DNA of 64,000 bases from Bartonella massiliensis (GTDB lineage: Bacteria; Pseudomonadota; Alphaproteobacteria; Rhizobiales; Rhizobiaceae): assembly GCF_902150025.1 (NCBI RefSeq), contig NZ_CABFVS010000026.1:1-64000 (forward strand), in the 5' to 3' direction. Below, one piece after another: positions 29,825 through 40,341 of this stretch. The position numbers and the translations under genes are program-made. Numbering within the stretch: the first letter of the stretch is position 1; every line of letters begins with the position of its first letter. The notes under the pieces are model-generated. The model was given only the letters and a program-made list of their open reading frames with translations, did no database searches and was not told the origin of the DNA.

Positions 29825-31141
29825 ATGGCAGAAGCTTTAAAAGTTGGCGTTGCGGGACTTGGTACCGTTGGTACTTCAGTTGTTCAAACTCTATGTGAAA
29901 AAGCGAATAGTTTGGCTTGTCAATGTGGGCGATCCATCAAAGTCGTTGCTGTAAGTGCACGTGATAAAAGCCGTGATCGTGGAATTGATCTTAGTAATAT
30001 AAAATGGTTTGCTTCACCTCTGGGGATGGCTGCCTCTGATGAAATTGATGTTTTTGTTGAGTTAATTGGTGGTGAGTTGGATATTGTATATACCGCTGTT
30101 AAGAGGGCGCTTGAGGCAGGACATCATGTTGTGACTGCCAATAAAGCTCTTCTTGCGCGACATGGGGTAGAGCTGGCTATACTTGCAGAACAAAAAGGTG
30201 TTTTTCTTCATTTTGAAGCCGCTGTCGCAGGAGGAGTTCCTGTTATTAAAGCAATGAGAGAGTCACTTGTCAGTAATCACATATCGCGGATTTATGGTAT
30301 TCTCAATGGAACCTGTAATTATATATTAACACGCATGTTTACGGAAGGTCTTTCATTTAAAGATTGTTTAGCAGATGCACAGAGGCTTGGTTATGCTGAA
30401 GCAGATCCAACTTTTGATATTGAGGGAAATGATACGGCTCATAAATTAGCTTTGTTGACAAGTTTGGCATTTGGAACCACTGTTTCATTGGATGATGTTT
30501 ATGTTGAAGGAATTCGTAATATTTCACAAATTGATATCCGAGCGGCTGATGAGTTGGGGTATCGAATTAAGCTTTTAGGGGTTGCTTTAAAAACGGATTC
30601 TGGAATAGAGCAACGCGTTCATCCAACAATGGTTCCAACATCCTCAATGATTGCACAGATCAATGGTGTAACCAATGCCCTTTCTATTCAAAGCGATTTA
30701 TTAGGTGAATTATTGTTTTCTGGTCCTGGCGCTGGAGGAATGGCAACAGCATCAGCCGTTATTGGTGATTTGGCTGATATAGCAAAAGCACGTTCTGGTT
30801 TTCATTATGCACCTGTTTTAAGACGTCCAGCCTTAGAACTTTCTCCTCATAAAAAAGCACGTATTTCAAATCATGCAGGAGGGTATTTTATTCGTTTAAA
30901 TGTTCATGATCGTGCTGGTGTTTTTGCGGCGGTTGCAAGGCATATGGCTGATCATCATATTTCATTAGAGTCGATTGTTCAAAAACCTTTTGTGGAAAAT
31001 CAGATTGAAAAAACGATTATCTTGATCACGCATGAAACAACAGAAGTCAATGTACGACAGGCACTTGCAGAAATTGAAAAAGATGGACATCTTATTGCAA
31101 AGTCTCAATTCATTCGTATTGAACGTGTGGCAGAGAATTGA
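29825..31141 (+). CDS. hom: Homoserine dehydrogenase
   Basis: 438 residues. It reduces aspartate semialdehyde to homoserine, leading to threonine and methionine. The N-terminal Rossmann fold has VGVAGLGTVGTSVVQTL. The catalytic domain has VTANKALLARHG, the NGTCNYILTRM substrate loop and LGYAEADPTFDIEG. The C-terminal ACT domain (RLNVHDRAGVFAAVARHMAD) should bind threonine for feedback inhibition. It heads a plus-strand pair with glpX, 137 bp apart, an order seen in other rhizobia. Confidence 0.96.
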   Translation: MAEALKVGVAGLGTVGTSVVQTLCEKANSLACQCGRSIKVVAVSARDKSRDRGIDLSNIKWFASPLGMAASDEIDVFVELIGGELDIVYTAVKRALEAGHHVVTANKALLARHGVELAILAEQKGVFLHFEAAVAGGVPVIKAMRESLVSNHISRIYGILNGTCNYILTRMFTEGLSFKDCLADAQRLGYAEADPTFDIEGNDTAHKLALLTSLAFGTTVSLDDVYVEGIRNISQIDIRAADELGYRIKLLGVALKTDSGIEQRVHPTMVPTSSMIAQINGVTNALSIQSDLLGELLFSGPGAGGMATASAVIGDLADIAKARSGFHYAPVLRRPALELSPHKKARISNHAGGYFIRLNVHDRAGVFAAVARHMADHHISLESIVQKPFVENQIEKTIILITHETTEVNVRQALAEIEKDGHLIAKSQFIRIERVAEN

Positions 31142-31278
31142 TAACTTATCTTGATTGAAGACAAACTTGAATAGTTTTATCTCTTGTAGAAAGTTTTCAT
31201 TTTTGCCAAAAGCCTTATTTTTAAAGCTCAATAAAGACTCGTGTTTTTTCTGGTATTCATTCGGTAGGATTTTTTCAT

Positions 31279-32265
31279 ATGCTCACAACTCAGAAGATTT
31301 TAAATGGACTTGATCGTATTTTGACACTCGAATTGGTACGTGTCACAGAACGTGCTGCTGTTGCTGCTGCACGTTGGCGCGGACGTGGCGATGAAAAGGC
31401 TGCGGATCAAGCTGCTGTAGATGCAATGCGGCAGGAACTTAATCGATTACCTATTGAGGGTACAGTGGTGATTGGTGAAGGTGAGCGGGATGAAGCGCCT
31501 ATGCTCTATATTGGAGAAAAAGTAGGTCTTCAAAATGGAATGGCGATTGATATTGCACTTGATCCCCTAGAAGGGACAACTCTTTGTGCTAAAAATCTTG
31601 CCAATTCTTTGGCGGTGGTTGCAATTGCTGAAAAGGGTAACCTTCTTTATGCTCCGGATGTTTATATGGACAAAATTGCTATTGGTCCTGGTTATCCAAA
31701 GGGAGTGGTCGATATTGATGCTTGTCCTACCGATAATATTCACGCTCTTGCAAAGGCTAAAGGAGTCACTGTTAATCAGATCACTGTTTGTATTATGGAG
31801 AGGCCTCGTCATGAAAGACTGATTGATGAAGTGCGAGCGACAGGGGCGTCGATTCGTTTGATTGGTGATGGAGATGTTGCTGCTGTTATTGATACAACGA
31901 ACTCAGAAGAAACAGGTATTGATATCTATATGGGGATTGGTGGAGCCCCGGAGGGTGTTTTAGCGTCTGCTGCTTTGCGCTGCATTGGAGGACAGATGCA
32001 AGGTCGTTTGTTGCTTGATACAGAAGAAAAAATTGCTCGTGCAGCCAAAATGGGAATTAGTGATCCCAATAAGGTCTATACAATGGAAGAAATGGCAAAG
32101 GGTGACGTTTTGTTCTCAGCAACAGGGGTGACAGATGGTAATATGCTTTCTGGTGTTAAATTCACGCCTCGCTATATTCAAACGGAAACTCTTGTCATGC
32201 GTTCCCATACGGGCACAGTCCGTAATATTAAAGCACAGCATAGAGATCATTCAAAATTTGATTAA
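31279..32265 (+). CDS. glpX: Fructose-1,6-bisphosphatase class II
   Basis: 328 residues, normal for GlpX. It dephosphorylates fructose-1,6-bisphosphate in gluconeogenesis. RVTERAAVAAARWRGRGDEK is the N-terminal signature. Metal and phosphate sites are visible in VVIGEGERDEAPMLYIGE and DIALDPLEGTTLCAKN. IGIGGAPEGVLASAALRCIG closes the active site (read MGIGGAPEGVLASAALRC). For a host-restricted, probably non-glycolytic bacterium this is likely the key gluconeogenic phosphatase. It ends before a strong inverted repeat shared with the convergent ilvE. Confidence 0.96.
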   Translation: MLTTQKILNGLDRILTLELVRVTERAAVAAARWRGRGDEKAADQAAVDAMRQELNRLPIEGTVVIGEGERDEAPMLYIGEKVGLQNGMAIDIALDPLEGTTLCAKNLANSLAVVAIAEKGNLLYAPDVYMDKIAIGPGYPKGVVDIDACPTDNIHALAKAKGVTVNQITVCIMERPRHERLIDEVRATGASIRLIGDGDVAAVIDTTNSEETGIDIYMGIGGAPEGVLASAALRCIGGQMQGRLLLDTEEKIARAAKMGISDPNKVYTMEEMAKGDVLFSATGVTDGNMLSGVKFTPRYIQTETLVMRSHTGTVRNIKAQHRDHSKFD

Positions 32266-32312
32266 TTTTTTTCATCCTTAAAAAATAAAGAGATTATTCT
32301 TTAATACGTAAG

Positions 32313-32341
32313 CTTCCATGAAGGTTATATTCATGGAAGCG
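32313..32341. terminator. Bidirectional terminator-like hairpin between glpX and ilvE
   Basis: GCTTCCATGAA and TTCATGGAAGC form a perfect 11-bp stem with a 7-nt loop between two convergent genes. T-runs on either side are weak, so termination is inferred from position. Confidence 0.6.
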
Positions 32342-32367
32342 TTTATAAATATGAGAATATTGTCTTA

Positions 32368-33474
32368 TTATGAGAGCTGGACAGAATGCACCCAGCCATT
32401 TGTATCTTCTATACTCCCTTTTTGAAGACCAACCAATTGTGTTTGAAGTTGTTTTGTAACTTCTCCAACTGTTTCATTTCCGATAATAAATTCTCCTCCT
32501 TTATATCTAAAACGGCCGATTGAGGTAACAACGGCAGCGGTACCACAAGCAAAGACTTCTTTAAGATGTCCACTCTTTGCATCTTCTTGAAGTGTTGCAA
32601 AAGCATAAGGACGCTCTTCTATCGTTAATCCCATTTGTTGAGCCAACTGTAAAATTGAATGACGTGTTATTCCTGGAAGGATAGTTCCATTAAGGGGAGG
32701 GGTTAGGAGTGTATTATTATCCATAATAAAGCAGACATTCATGCCACCAAGCTCTTCAATCCATTTATGTTCAACCATATCAAGGAAGAGGACTTGGCTA
32801 CAATTGTTTTCAGTTGCAGTTTTTTGTGCAAGTAAGCTGGCTGCATAGTTACCTCCACATTTGGCAGCACCTGTTCCTCCTGGACCAGCACGACTATACT
32901 CTGTTTCAATCCAGACGCTAACAGATTTTTCTTCTCCTTTGAAATAGGATTCAACTGGAGAGGCAATGATACAAAAAAGATACTCTTGAGAAGGACGAAC
33001 GCCCAAAAAGTTTTCATTACCAAACATAAATGGACGGATATAGAGGCTAGCATTGGGATAATCCGAAACCCATTTTTGATCAATTTTTACGAGTTGATGA
33101 ACAGCATCGAGAAAAATATCTTTTGGTAATGCGGGCATGGCTAACCGCTGTGCTGATTCTATAAGTCGTTGTGCATTAGCATCAGGACGAAAGAGTAAGA
33201 TACGTCCATCTTTTGCACGATATGCTTTTAAACCCTCAAAAACTTCTTGTCCGTAATGCAAAACGGTACTTGCTGGGTTAATTTCTAACGCTTTATATTG
33301 AGAAATAACGGCGTTATGCCAGCCTTTGTCTTTAGTCCATTGAATAGTACACATGTGGTCTGTAAAGAATTGACCAAAACCAGGATTTTTTAGAATTTCT
33401 TCACGTTTTTCTTCTGACAGAGGTGATGGGTGCTTTTCTATTTTAAAGGGAAGTGACGATAGGGGAGATTTCAT
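32368..33474 (-). CDS. ilvE: Branched-chain amino-acid aminotransferase
   Basis: 368 residues, the longer BCAT form shared with eukaryotes and rhizobia. It is a PLP fold-type IV enzyme that interconverts Val, Leu and Ile with their keto acids. GQEVFEGLKAYRAKDGRILL starts the active site. YIRPFMFGNENFLGVRPS, the PLP-lysine block GGTGAAKCGGNYAASL and ELGGMNVCFI follow. FACGTAAVVTSIGR carries the phosphate-binding Thr. Monocistronic on the minus strand. Confidence 0.95.
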   Translation of the reverse strand: MKSPLSSLPFKIEKHPSPLSEEKREEILKNPGFGQFFTDHMCTIQWTKDKGWHNAVISQYKALEINPASTVLHYGQEVFEGLKAYRAKDGRILLFRPDANAQRLIESAQRLAMPALPKDIFLDAVHQLVKIDQKWVSDYPNASLYIRPFMFGNENFLGVRPSQEYLFCIIASPVESYFKGEEKSVSVWIETEYSRAGPGGTGAAKCGGNYAASLLAQKTATENNCSQVLFLDMVEHKWIEELGGMNVCFIMDNNTLLTPPLNGTILPGITRHSILQLAQQMGLTIEERPYAFATLQEDAKSGHLKEVFACGTAAVVTSIGRFRYKGGEFIIGNETVGEVTKQLQTQLVGLQKGSIEDTNGWVHSVQLS

Positions 33475-33781
33475 AAGAAAAACCTTTTGAGACTGTTTTA
33501 TTTTTTATTAAACAAAAATAATGAGATATTTTGATTATAACTCTATTATTAGCAAATCCTTTGTGTCAATATTTTATTACAGAGCTCAAAGGGAAGTCTT
33601 ATAAAGTTTAAAAGCTATGGTAGATATTTTAATTTTATTTTTGACTCTTTTCCCAGCTTTATGAGCAAACTGGAACCTTTATCTCTCTTTATCGTTTTTT
33701 CAAAATAAATGCCTGAATAATTTCATATATGCATATTTTCTAGAAATTTAAAGGTAAGGGAATTGAGAAAAGGAATCCACT
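33475..33781. other. Divergent promoter region, no gene
   Basis: About 300 AT-rich bases between the starts of ilvE and the small membrane protein gene. AAAGGA lies 7 nt before ATG 33782. No recognisable operator was seen. Confidence 0.5.
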
Positions 33782-34057
33782 ATGATTGATAAAAATTATC
33801 ACACATATGAAGAACGTATGGCAGCAGAAAAAAAAGATCATGAACAGCGTGTATCAGTCGCTAAGGGTATTTTTGCTATTCTTCTTGCGCTTGTTATTAT
33901 CTGGTTTATTTTTGGTTTTTTAGGATCTTTTTTTGCAAAATCTCCTGAACATAGTTCGCGTTATAATATTCCGGAAACAAATCACACCGTCACACCCCCC
34001 CAAAAAGATTTAAATTCATCCCATCCTGTACCTTATACCTATAAGGAAACGCAGTGA
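33782..34057 (+). CDS. Small single-pass membrane protein
   Basis: 91 residues. A charged N-terminal helix (YEERMAAEKKDHEQRVS) is followed by one transmembrane helix (IFAILLALVIIWFIFGFLGS, about residues 31-50) and a Pro/Ser/His-rich tail. By the positive-inside rule the N-terminus is probably cytoplasmic and the tail periplasmic. AAAGGA gives a good RBS. I do not recognise a family; it may be Bartonella-specific. It converges with the SPOR-protein gene. Confidence 0.7.
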   Translation: MIDKNYHTYEERMAAEKKDHEQRVSVAKGIFAILLALVIIWFIFGFLGSFFAKSPEHSSRYNIPETNHTVTPPQKDLNSSHPVPYTYKETQ

Positions 34058-34211
34058 TTTTTTCGTAAACATAATCTTTGTAGATAAGGCGAAAATCGAC
34101 GTAGATTAAAAAGATAAAACCAACGCGAATAGATCAACAAAAAAGACTGAGATTATTTTAATTTCTACAGTTTTCGATCAATAATTAGTTGAAATACATA
34201 GCCTTGAAATC

Positions 34212-34246
34212 AATCATGCAACGGTTATTAAAACTGTTGCATGATT
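34212..34246 (-). terminator. Terminator-like hairpin after the SPOR gene
   Basis: AATCATGCAACGGTT pairs with AACTGTTGCATGATT (15 bp with one G-T) around a 5-nt loop, 4 bp past the SPOR gene stop. On the minus strand TGATTTC follows, a weak T-run. Confidence 0.6.
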
Positions 34247-34249
34247 AGT

Positions 34250-36754
34250 TTAGCGTGTGATAAAGCAACTTCCACCAGAATTTTTAATGGTTTCACAAAG
34301 GTTTATGGCTTCATTACGATTCGGTGTTTGAATACGAATACGGTAATAGGTTCCTTTTCCTGGTATAAAAGCCGGTTGAATATTTAAAGGACGGTTACCG
34401 ATAAGGAATCCAAATTTAGATCTCATATTTTTTAAAGAATCTCTAGCCAATTCATGCGTTGGTTGAGAGGCAAGTTGCACATAATAACTCTCTGAATTTT
34501 GTGATGTGACTTTGTTTGGTGATGTGGGACGAGAGGCGACGTGCGTTTCGACTTCTGCATTTCTTTCGGCATGAGAAGGTATTGGGATAAATTTTTCTTC
34601 AATATCCGCATTAGAAGTGTTTTCAGCGATTATTTTATCAATATTATTTTTGAGATCATATTCTATTTGGGGGTCGTTGCTATCGGAATTATGCGACGAA
34701 ACAACCGATGAATCTTGAAAATCATCAGGAGTTTGATCAATGTTTTCGGCAGATTGAGCAGCAATTTTGCTCTCTGTTTGATGTACAGGAGCAAGTGTTA
34801 CTGTACCATCTTTATTGACAATAACGGTTCGTACTTCTTGCGTAGGAACAGTATGATTGATGGCTTGTGTGACAGCATCTTCAACATCAGATTCATTTGA
34901 AGAAGATGATGAGAAGTTTGGAGCTTGTTCTGAATTTAACGCTTCTAAACTTTCAGGTTGTTCAGAGTTATCAATAAGAAATTTTTGTGTATTTTCTTGT
35001 TTCTCATTTTCTCCAGATGTTTGTTTATAGATATCTAAATTATGAGCAACATCATTTTTCGTTTCAGTTGTTTCTGGTTTAAATTTAAAAGGTGTATCAT
35101 CAGCGTGGATAATGATTGTTTCTTCATTTTTTTGTGAGGACATAAAAAAGTGAGAATAACCAGCAACTCCAACGGCTATTAAAATAAGAAGAAAAAGTCC
35201 TTTGATGAAAATTTTACCAAAAATAGAGCTTTTAAAGGGAGGAGGTGCTGAGCGATGTGTGAGATCTTCATTCGAGCCTGTGTAGGATGAATTCTCACTA
35301 AAAGAGGGAGAATTATATTCCATATTGGCAGTAGGAAAATAGTCGGCATTTTGTTCTTTAGAGTTTATATAAATACCTTCTTTTGAATTTTGTATAGTTT
35401 GATGAAAAGCGTCATCTTTCTGTTGTTTTTGAGAAAAGTTGTCTGTTGAGACATTTCCAACATTGAGGACATCAGCAAACTCTTCTTCTAAACCACCACT
35501 CGTTGGTACATCATATTCTGGGGCTTCATAAGGGACTTCTGGAACCATAATAGGGCCAGTTTTTTCCACAATTTCCTCTGAAAATTTATAAGTATCAACA
35601 TTGGGAGGGGGAGTATTTCTGTGTGTATAATTATGGGCAAAAAAGTTATCTGTTTGTTTTGTGTTAGGAGAGTCTGATGAGGAAAGAAACTCATCTAAAT
35701 TATTCTCATTATATGAAGTTTCTCTGTTTAGGTGAGAGACATTTTCAACCTTATTGATATATTGGGTTTGAGCCTCATTATATGTTGGAACATTTTCGCT
35801 ATAAGTTTCTTGTTGTGAGAAGGGATCTTGAAAAAAGTGGGGATAATTGGTTGTATGATCTTCTTGTGAAGATTCCTTTAAATAAGACTGTTTATCAACA
35901 TGTGTAGAATCTAAAGGTGCGGCGAAGTCACTTGTTGTTTGATTTCTTGCCACATTTTGTCTCTCTGATACAAGGTTGGAAGATGAGAAAAATTCATTTT
36001 CTTTTGAAGAAGAGGAGGCATCCGTATAATTGCTTTCGGTCCAATTTTCTTGTGCCGCTGAAATCTTATAGGGATGGTTTATGGAAGTATCATAGAAGTT
36101 TTGATTCTCATCATAAGTTTGTTGTATATTCGCGGACTCAGGCTGTTGTGAGGTTGTTTGTGAAAAACGATTAGTTTGTTCGACAGTTTCTGTTGCATTT
36201 CTCTTATTTTCGCGCCTTTCAGATTCATCAAAGGAGAAATTTTCTGATTCTGATGGTGAAATAGGATTATTTTTTTCAAAAAAAGGATCAGGATTGGTTG
36301 TTGTCGTTTTCTGTTGGGGGGGTTGATTCTTTTGGATTGGTAATGGAGAAAGGGCATCTAAAATTTGTTCTTCATCATGGCTGGGTGATGAAGAATACTT
36401 CTCTTCAGACAAATTATTTTGTTTTAAATGGTTGAAAGAACCAGTTTGTGCAATATTTGAGGCTGGTACGTTGCTGGTTGCGTGTAAGTCCCATTGTTTT
36501 TTTTGATCATCAAAGGGTAAGTCGTGCGTTAAATTATTTTTAAGTTCTTTTTCTAAAAACGACAAATCAAAATCATCATCCTGCGATGATGCTTTTAAAT
36601 GAGATGTTGAATGCTCTGTCTGTAAAGAAGAGTGCTCACTTTGGCTTTCGCTTTTTTTAGTGGGACTAAAAATGCGCGTAAGTCTTTCTAAAGGATCATG
36701 GTGTTCATGATCGTGCTTTGTTTCGTGCAAATTTTTGCGATCGTTATCGCTCAT
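34250..36754 (-). CDS. SPOR-domain envelope protein with a long disordered cytoplasmic region
   Basis: 834 residues from ATG 36754 (MSDNDRKNLHETKHD), preceded by GAGAA; an ORF extension to 36790 is unlikely. Residues 1-510 are low-complexity, rich in Ser, Asn, Gln, Glu and Tyr, and probably disordered. One transmembrane helix (GLFLLILIAVGVAGYSHFF, about 512-534) follows. A second disordered periplasmic stretch leads to a C-terminal SPOR domain (SYYVQLASQPTHELARDSL to FITR) that binds denuded septal peptidoglycan. This suggests a role in division or envelope remodelling. It follows argS in the dgt-argS-SPOR operon; nagZ, which usually comes next, is absent here. Confidence 0.88.
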   Translation of the reverse strand: MSDNDRKNLHETKHDHEHHDPLERLTRIFSPTKKSESQSEHSSLQTEHSTSHLKASSQDDDFDLSFLEKELKNNLTHDLPFDDQKKQWDLHATSNVPASNIAQTGSFNHLKQNNLSEEKYSSSPSHDEEQILDALSPLPIQKNQPPQQKTTTTNPDPFFEKNNPISPSESENFSFDESERRENKRNATETVEQTNRFSQTTSQQPESANIQQTYDENQNFYDTSINHPYKISAAQENWTESNYTDASSSSKENEFFSSSNLVSERQNVARNQTTSDFAAPLDSTHVDKQSYLKESSQEDHTTNYPHFFQDPFSQQETYSENVPTYNEAQTQYINKVENVSHLNRETSYNENNLDEFLSSSDSPNTKQTDNFFAHNYTHRNTPPPNVDTYKFSEEIVEKTGPIMVPEVPYEAPEYDVPTSGGLEEEFADVLNVGNVSTDNFSQKQQKDDAFHQTIQNSKEGIYINSKEQNADYFPTANMEYNSPSFSENSSYTGSNEDLTHRSAPPPFKSSIFGKIFIKGLFLLILIAVGVAGYSHFFMSSQKNEETIIIHADDTPFKFKPETTETKNDVAHNLDIYKQTSGENEKQENTQKFLIDNSEQPESLEALNSEQAPNFSSSSSNESDVEDAVTQAINHTVPTQEVRTVIVNKDGTVTLAPVHQTESKIAAQSAENIDQTPDDFQDSSVVSSHNSDSNDPQIEYDLKNNIDKIIAENTSNADIEEKFIPIPSHAERNAEVETHVASRPTSPNKVTSQNSESYYVQLASQPTHELARDSLKNMRSKFGFLIGNRPLNIQPAFIPGKGTYYRIRIQTPNRNEAINLCETIKNSGGSCFITR

Positions 36755-36905
36755 AGCTTTTCTCACATGATGATTTGCACTGACGTGCAATCAATGGTTA
36801 ATTTTAATCTGTTATATTAAAATTATAAATTTTCCCCCTCTCATGCAAGGATACATGAAAAAGTTTATCAATAAAATATCTATTGTAGGTATTTATAGAA
36901 CTTTT

Positions 36906-38662
36906 TCAACGCATTTCTATTGGGGCTTCGACTCCTATGATGGTAAGTCCTGATGATAAAATATTGATAACAGCTTGTATCAATCCTAATCTTGCAAAGG
37001 ATAATTCTTTATCATTAGGCTGAATAAAGCGTAAATTAAAGTTTTCACTTCCTTTATTCCAATGGGTGTGAAAGCAGGAGGCAAGATCATAAAGATAAAA
37101 CGCTAATCGATGGGGTTCTTTATGAACGACGGCTTGTTCAATGATACGTGGATATTCAGAAAGTTTGCGTATTAATAATATTTCACTATCATCTGTTAGT
37201 CGATGAAGATGGGGGATCAATGTGTCCTTTGAAAAGCCTTCAATATGAAATGCTTCTTGCGCTTGACGAAAGACTGAGTGGCAACGTGCACTTGCATATT
37301 GTACGTAAAAGATGGGGTTATCTTTTGATTGTTCTGTTACTTTTGCAAAATCAAAATCAAGAGGTGCTTCACATTTGCGGTATAACATCATAAAACGCAC
37401 AGGATCACGACCAACTTCCTCGACAACATCCCGTAGAGTAACAAATGATCCTGCTCTTTTTGACATACGTACGGGTTGACCATTGCGAAAGAGTTTGACC
37501 AATTGACATAAGAAAACACTTAATTTGGCTTTATCCCCAGCAATTGCTTTTGCCATGGCCTCTAATCGCTTTACATAGCCAGCATGGTCTGCGCCTAGAA
37601 TATAAATCATTTCATCAAAATGACGGTTAAATTTATCCCGAAAATACGCAACATCTGCAGCAAAATAAGTATAAGAGCCATCAGATTTGACTAAAACACG
37701 GTCTTGATCATCACCAACATTTGTTGAGCGAAACAACGTTTGCTCGCTTGGTTCCCAATCTTCCATGTTTTGCCCTTTGGGAGGGGGGAGTTTTCCTTTG
37801 TATATATAACCATTTAAAGTAAGATCATTAATGGTGTTACGAATAGCAAGGGCATTATCTGCATAAAGCATTCGCTCAGAGAAAAAGATATCATGGTAAA
37901 TATTAAGGGCAGCCAAATCCTCGCGAATCATGGACATCATTGCCTGAATTGCTCGTTCTTTCACGATGGATAAGGCTTCATCTTTATCCATGGTGAGGAG
38001 TTGGTCACCAAACTCTTGAGCCAGCGATTTCCCTAAGGGTATCAAGTATTCTCCAGGATAAAGCCCCTCTGGAATTTCATTAATTTTTTGTCCAAGAGCT
38101 TCACGATAGCGCAACAGTACAGAGTGAGCAAGGACTTCGATTTGTTGACCAGCATCATTGATATAATATTCTTTCGTAATGTTATAGCCTGTAAATTGCA
38201 GCAAATTAGAAAAAACATCTCCAACAACGGCTCCGCGGCAGTGTCCTACATGCATGGGGCCTGTTGGATTTGCTGAGACATATTCAACATTGACGCGTTT
38301 TCCTTGTCCCATGGGGAGACGACCATAAGAAAGGCCTAATTCAAGCATAGATTTTATAGCATCTTGCCAAAATAATTTTGTAAGCTTGATGTTGATAAAA
38401 CCAGGACCGGCAACATCAATATTCTCAATAGAGGAATCATTTTTAAGTAGTTCTATGATTTTATCTGCAAGTGCACGGGGCCCCATCCCAATAGATTTTG
38501 CAAGCACCATAGCAGCATTGGTTGATAAATGACCGTGAGAGGAATCACGTGGGGGATCAACGGTGATTTTGGATAAATCTAGATCTTCTCCGTTTTTTCC
38601 TTTTATATCGGATAATTCAATTGATCTTTTAATTTTTTTTCGAAGTTTTTAAAGATATTCAT
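36906..38662 (-). CDS. argS: Arginyl-tRNA synthetase, frameshifted near its start
   Basis: The main frame (534 codons from 38510) lacks the first ~51 residues. They are found upstream in another frame. ATG 38662, with GGAAG before it, encodes [10 protein letters not shown], then an A8 run (complement of T 38633-38640). With nine A the protein continues [20 protein letters not shown] and joins [20 protein letters not shown]. As printed it stops after 19 codons. The rest is intact: HIGH-type [24 protein letters not shown]-type [11 protein letters not shown] and the C-terminal anticodon-binding domain. ArgRS is essential, so this is a sequencing error, slippage-tolerated, or a start shift to GTG/ATG near 38510. 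Confidence 0.93.
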
Positions 38663-38692
38663 ATTGAGCTTCCATGATGATGCCAAAAGCCA

Positions 38693-39895
38693 TTAAACGA
38701 AATGATCTTTATGGTCAAATAAACGATGATATTCACGTAGAGCATAGTGATCAGTCATACCGGAAAGAAAGTCAGCAATTAGACGTGCTAACTCTTGATT
38801 TTTTAAGTGCTCTGCTTTTTTGCACCAACTTTCAGGCATTGTATCTGAATTTTCATAATAACAATTGAATAATTTTTGTACAATGCATTTTGCAGCATTG
38901 CGACGACAGAGAACTTCTTCGTGGTAATAAAGATTTTTAAAGAGAAAGTTTTTTAGTTCTTTTTCGTAAACGGTCATTGACGGTGAAAAGGTAACAATGG
39001 TTTGTTTTGCTTGGTGAATATCGTTTATGCTGGTTGGTTTGATGCGTGCTAAGTTTTCGTGTGATTGCTTGATAACATCTTCGACCATGGTTGTTATTTG
39101 TCTTCGTACAAGTGTGTAACCGCGTCGTGCTTGATCCAGGTGAGGATGCTCCTCTGTTATCTCTTTCAATATTGCTGCTGTGAGTGAAACGTGTTCAAAT
39201 TGATCGAGTGTTAAAAATTGCGACCGTAAGCCATCATCAATATCATGGGCATTGTATGCGATATCATCTGCAATCGCAGCACATTGCGCTTCTAGTCCTG
39301 CAAAACAATCGAGTGCAAGATCTTGCTTTGCATTGTATTCTAAAATATCGTTAGGAACCTCTTTATTTTTTGTGTGAGGACCTAAAAGGGGGCCATTATG
39401 CTTTACAAGTCCTTCAAGGGTTTCCCATGTAAGGTTGAGGCCATCAAAATTTGCATAGCGCTGTTCTAGTTTTGTAACAATGCGTAAGGCTTGTGCATTA
39501 TGATCGAAGCCGCCATAATGCGCCATGGCTTCATTGAGAGCTTCTTCTCCTGCATGGCCAAAGGGCGTGTGCCCAAAGTCGTGGACAAGAGCAATGGCTT
39601 CAGCAAGATCTTCATCAAGACAAAGGGTACGGGCGAGTGTTCGTGCAATTTGAGAAACCTCTATGGAATGGGTAAGACGGGTACGATAATGATCGCTTTC
39701 ATCAGCAATAAACACTTGCGTTTTATGTTTAAGACGTCGAAATGCATTAGAATGGATAATACGATCTCTATCTCGTTGAAAGGGTGAGCGTGTAGAGCTC
39801 ATCGTCTCATGGAATAATCGACCACGGCTTGTGTGCGGATGAGCACTGTAGAGCGCTCGAGATTGGTAATTGAAGTTGATCGTGCCTATATCCAT
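38693..39895 (-). CDS. dgt: Deoxyguanosinetriphosphate triphosphohydrolase-like protein
   Basis: 400 residues, an HD-superfamily dNTPase. The metal-binding residues are visible in [17 protein letters not shown] (His), [17 protein letters not shown] (His-Asp) and [15 protein letters not shown] (Asp). [20 protein letters not shown] is the family N-terminus. It hydrolyses dNTPs to nucleoside and triphosphate, keeping pools balanced. First gene of a minus-strand operon followed by argS after 30 bp, and divergent from erpA, as in rhizobia. Confidence 0.94.
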   Translation of the reverse strand: MDIGTINFNYQSRALYSAHPHTSRGRLFHETMSSTRSPFQRDRDRIIHSNAFRRLKHKTQVFIADESDHYRTRLTHSIEVSQIARTLARTLCLDEDLAEAIALVHDFGHTPFGHAGEEALNEAMAHYGGFDHNAQALRIVTKLEQRYANFDGLNLTWETLEGLVKHNGPLLGPHTKNKEVPNDILEYNAKQDLALDCFAGLEAQCAAIADDIAYNAHDIDDGLRSQFLTLDQFEHVSLTAAILKEITEEHPHLDQARRGYTLVRRQITTMVEDVIKQSHENLARIKPTSINDIHQAKQTIVTFSPSMTVYEKELKNFLFKNLYYHEEVLCRRNAAKCIVQKLFNCYYENSDTMPESWCKKAEHLKNQELARLIADFLSGMTDHYALREYHRLFDHKDHFV

Positions 39896-40004
39896 TGCAA
39901 GCTGTCCATTATCATCTTAAAATTAAGAGTGGTTTATGATGAATAAATTCCTCTTTATAATGTGGGATACTCTTTCTTGATGGTTTAATGCAAGGATATA
40001 TAAA

Positions 40005-40328
40005 ATGAATGTAAAAATTTCAGATGTTGCTGCTAAGCAAATTGTACAGATACTTTTGCGTGAACCCGAAAAAATAGCTTTACGTATTTCTGTTGAAGGG
40101 GGTGGGTGTTCTGGTTTTTCTTATAAATATGACTTGGTTTCTGAAATAAGTAAAGATGACCTCGTTCTTAAAAAAGAAGGGGCAACAGTGCTTATTGATT
40201 CACTCTCACTTCCTTTTATGGAAGGAGCTGAGATTGATTTTGTTGATGACCTTATGGGGCAGTCTTTTCAAATCCATAATCCCAATGCTGTTTCATCGTG
40301 TGGTTGTGGTGTAAGCTTTTCAATTTGA
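40005..40328 (+). CDS. erpA: A-type iron-sulfur carrier (ErpA/IscA family)
   Basis: 107 residues. The three cluster ligands are Cys35 in EGGGCSGFSY and Cys99 and Cys101 in SSCGCGVSFSI, giving the standard C-x63-C-x-C pattern. It accepts Fe-S clusters from the SUF machinery and passes them to target enzymes. CAAGGATATATAAA precedes the ATG. Divergent from dgt, a conserved alphaproteobacterial pairing, and 13 bp before a secreted-protein gene. Erp versus Isc cannot be separated by motif alone; the symbol reflects the neighbourhood. Confidence 0.88.
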   Translation: MNVKISDVAAKQIVQILLREPEKIALRISVEGGGCSGFSYKYDLVSEISKDDLVLKKEGATVLIDSLSLPFMEGAEIDFVDDLMGQSFQIHNPNAVSSCGCGVSFSI

Positions 40329-40341
40329 GAGTGGGGGCTTT

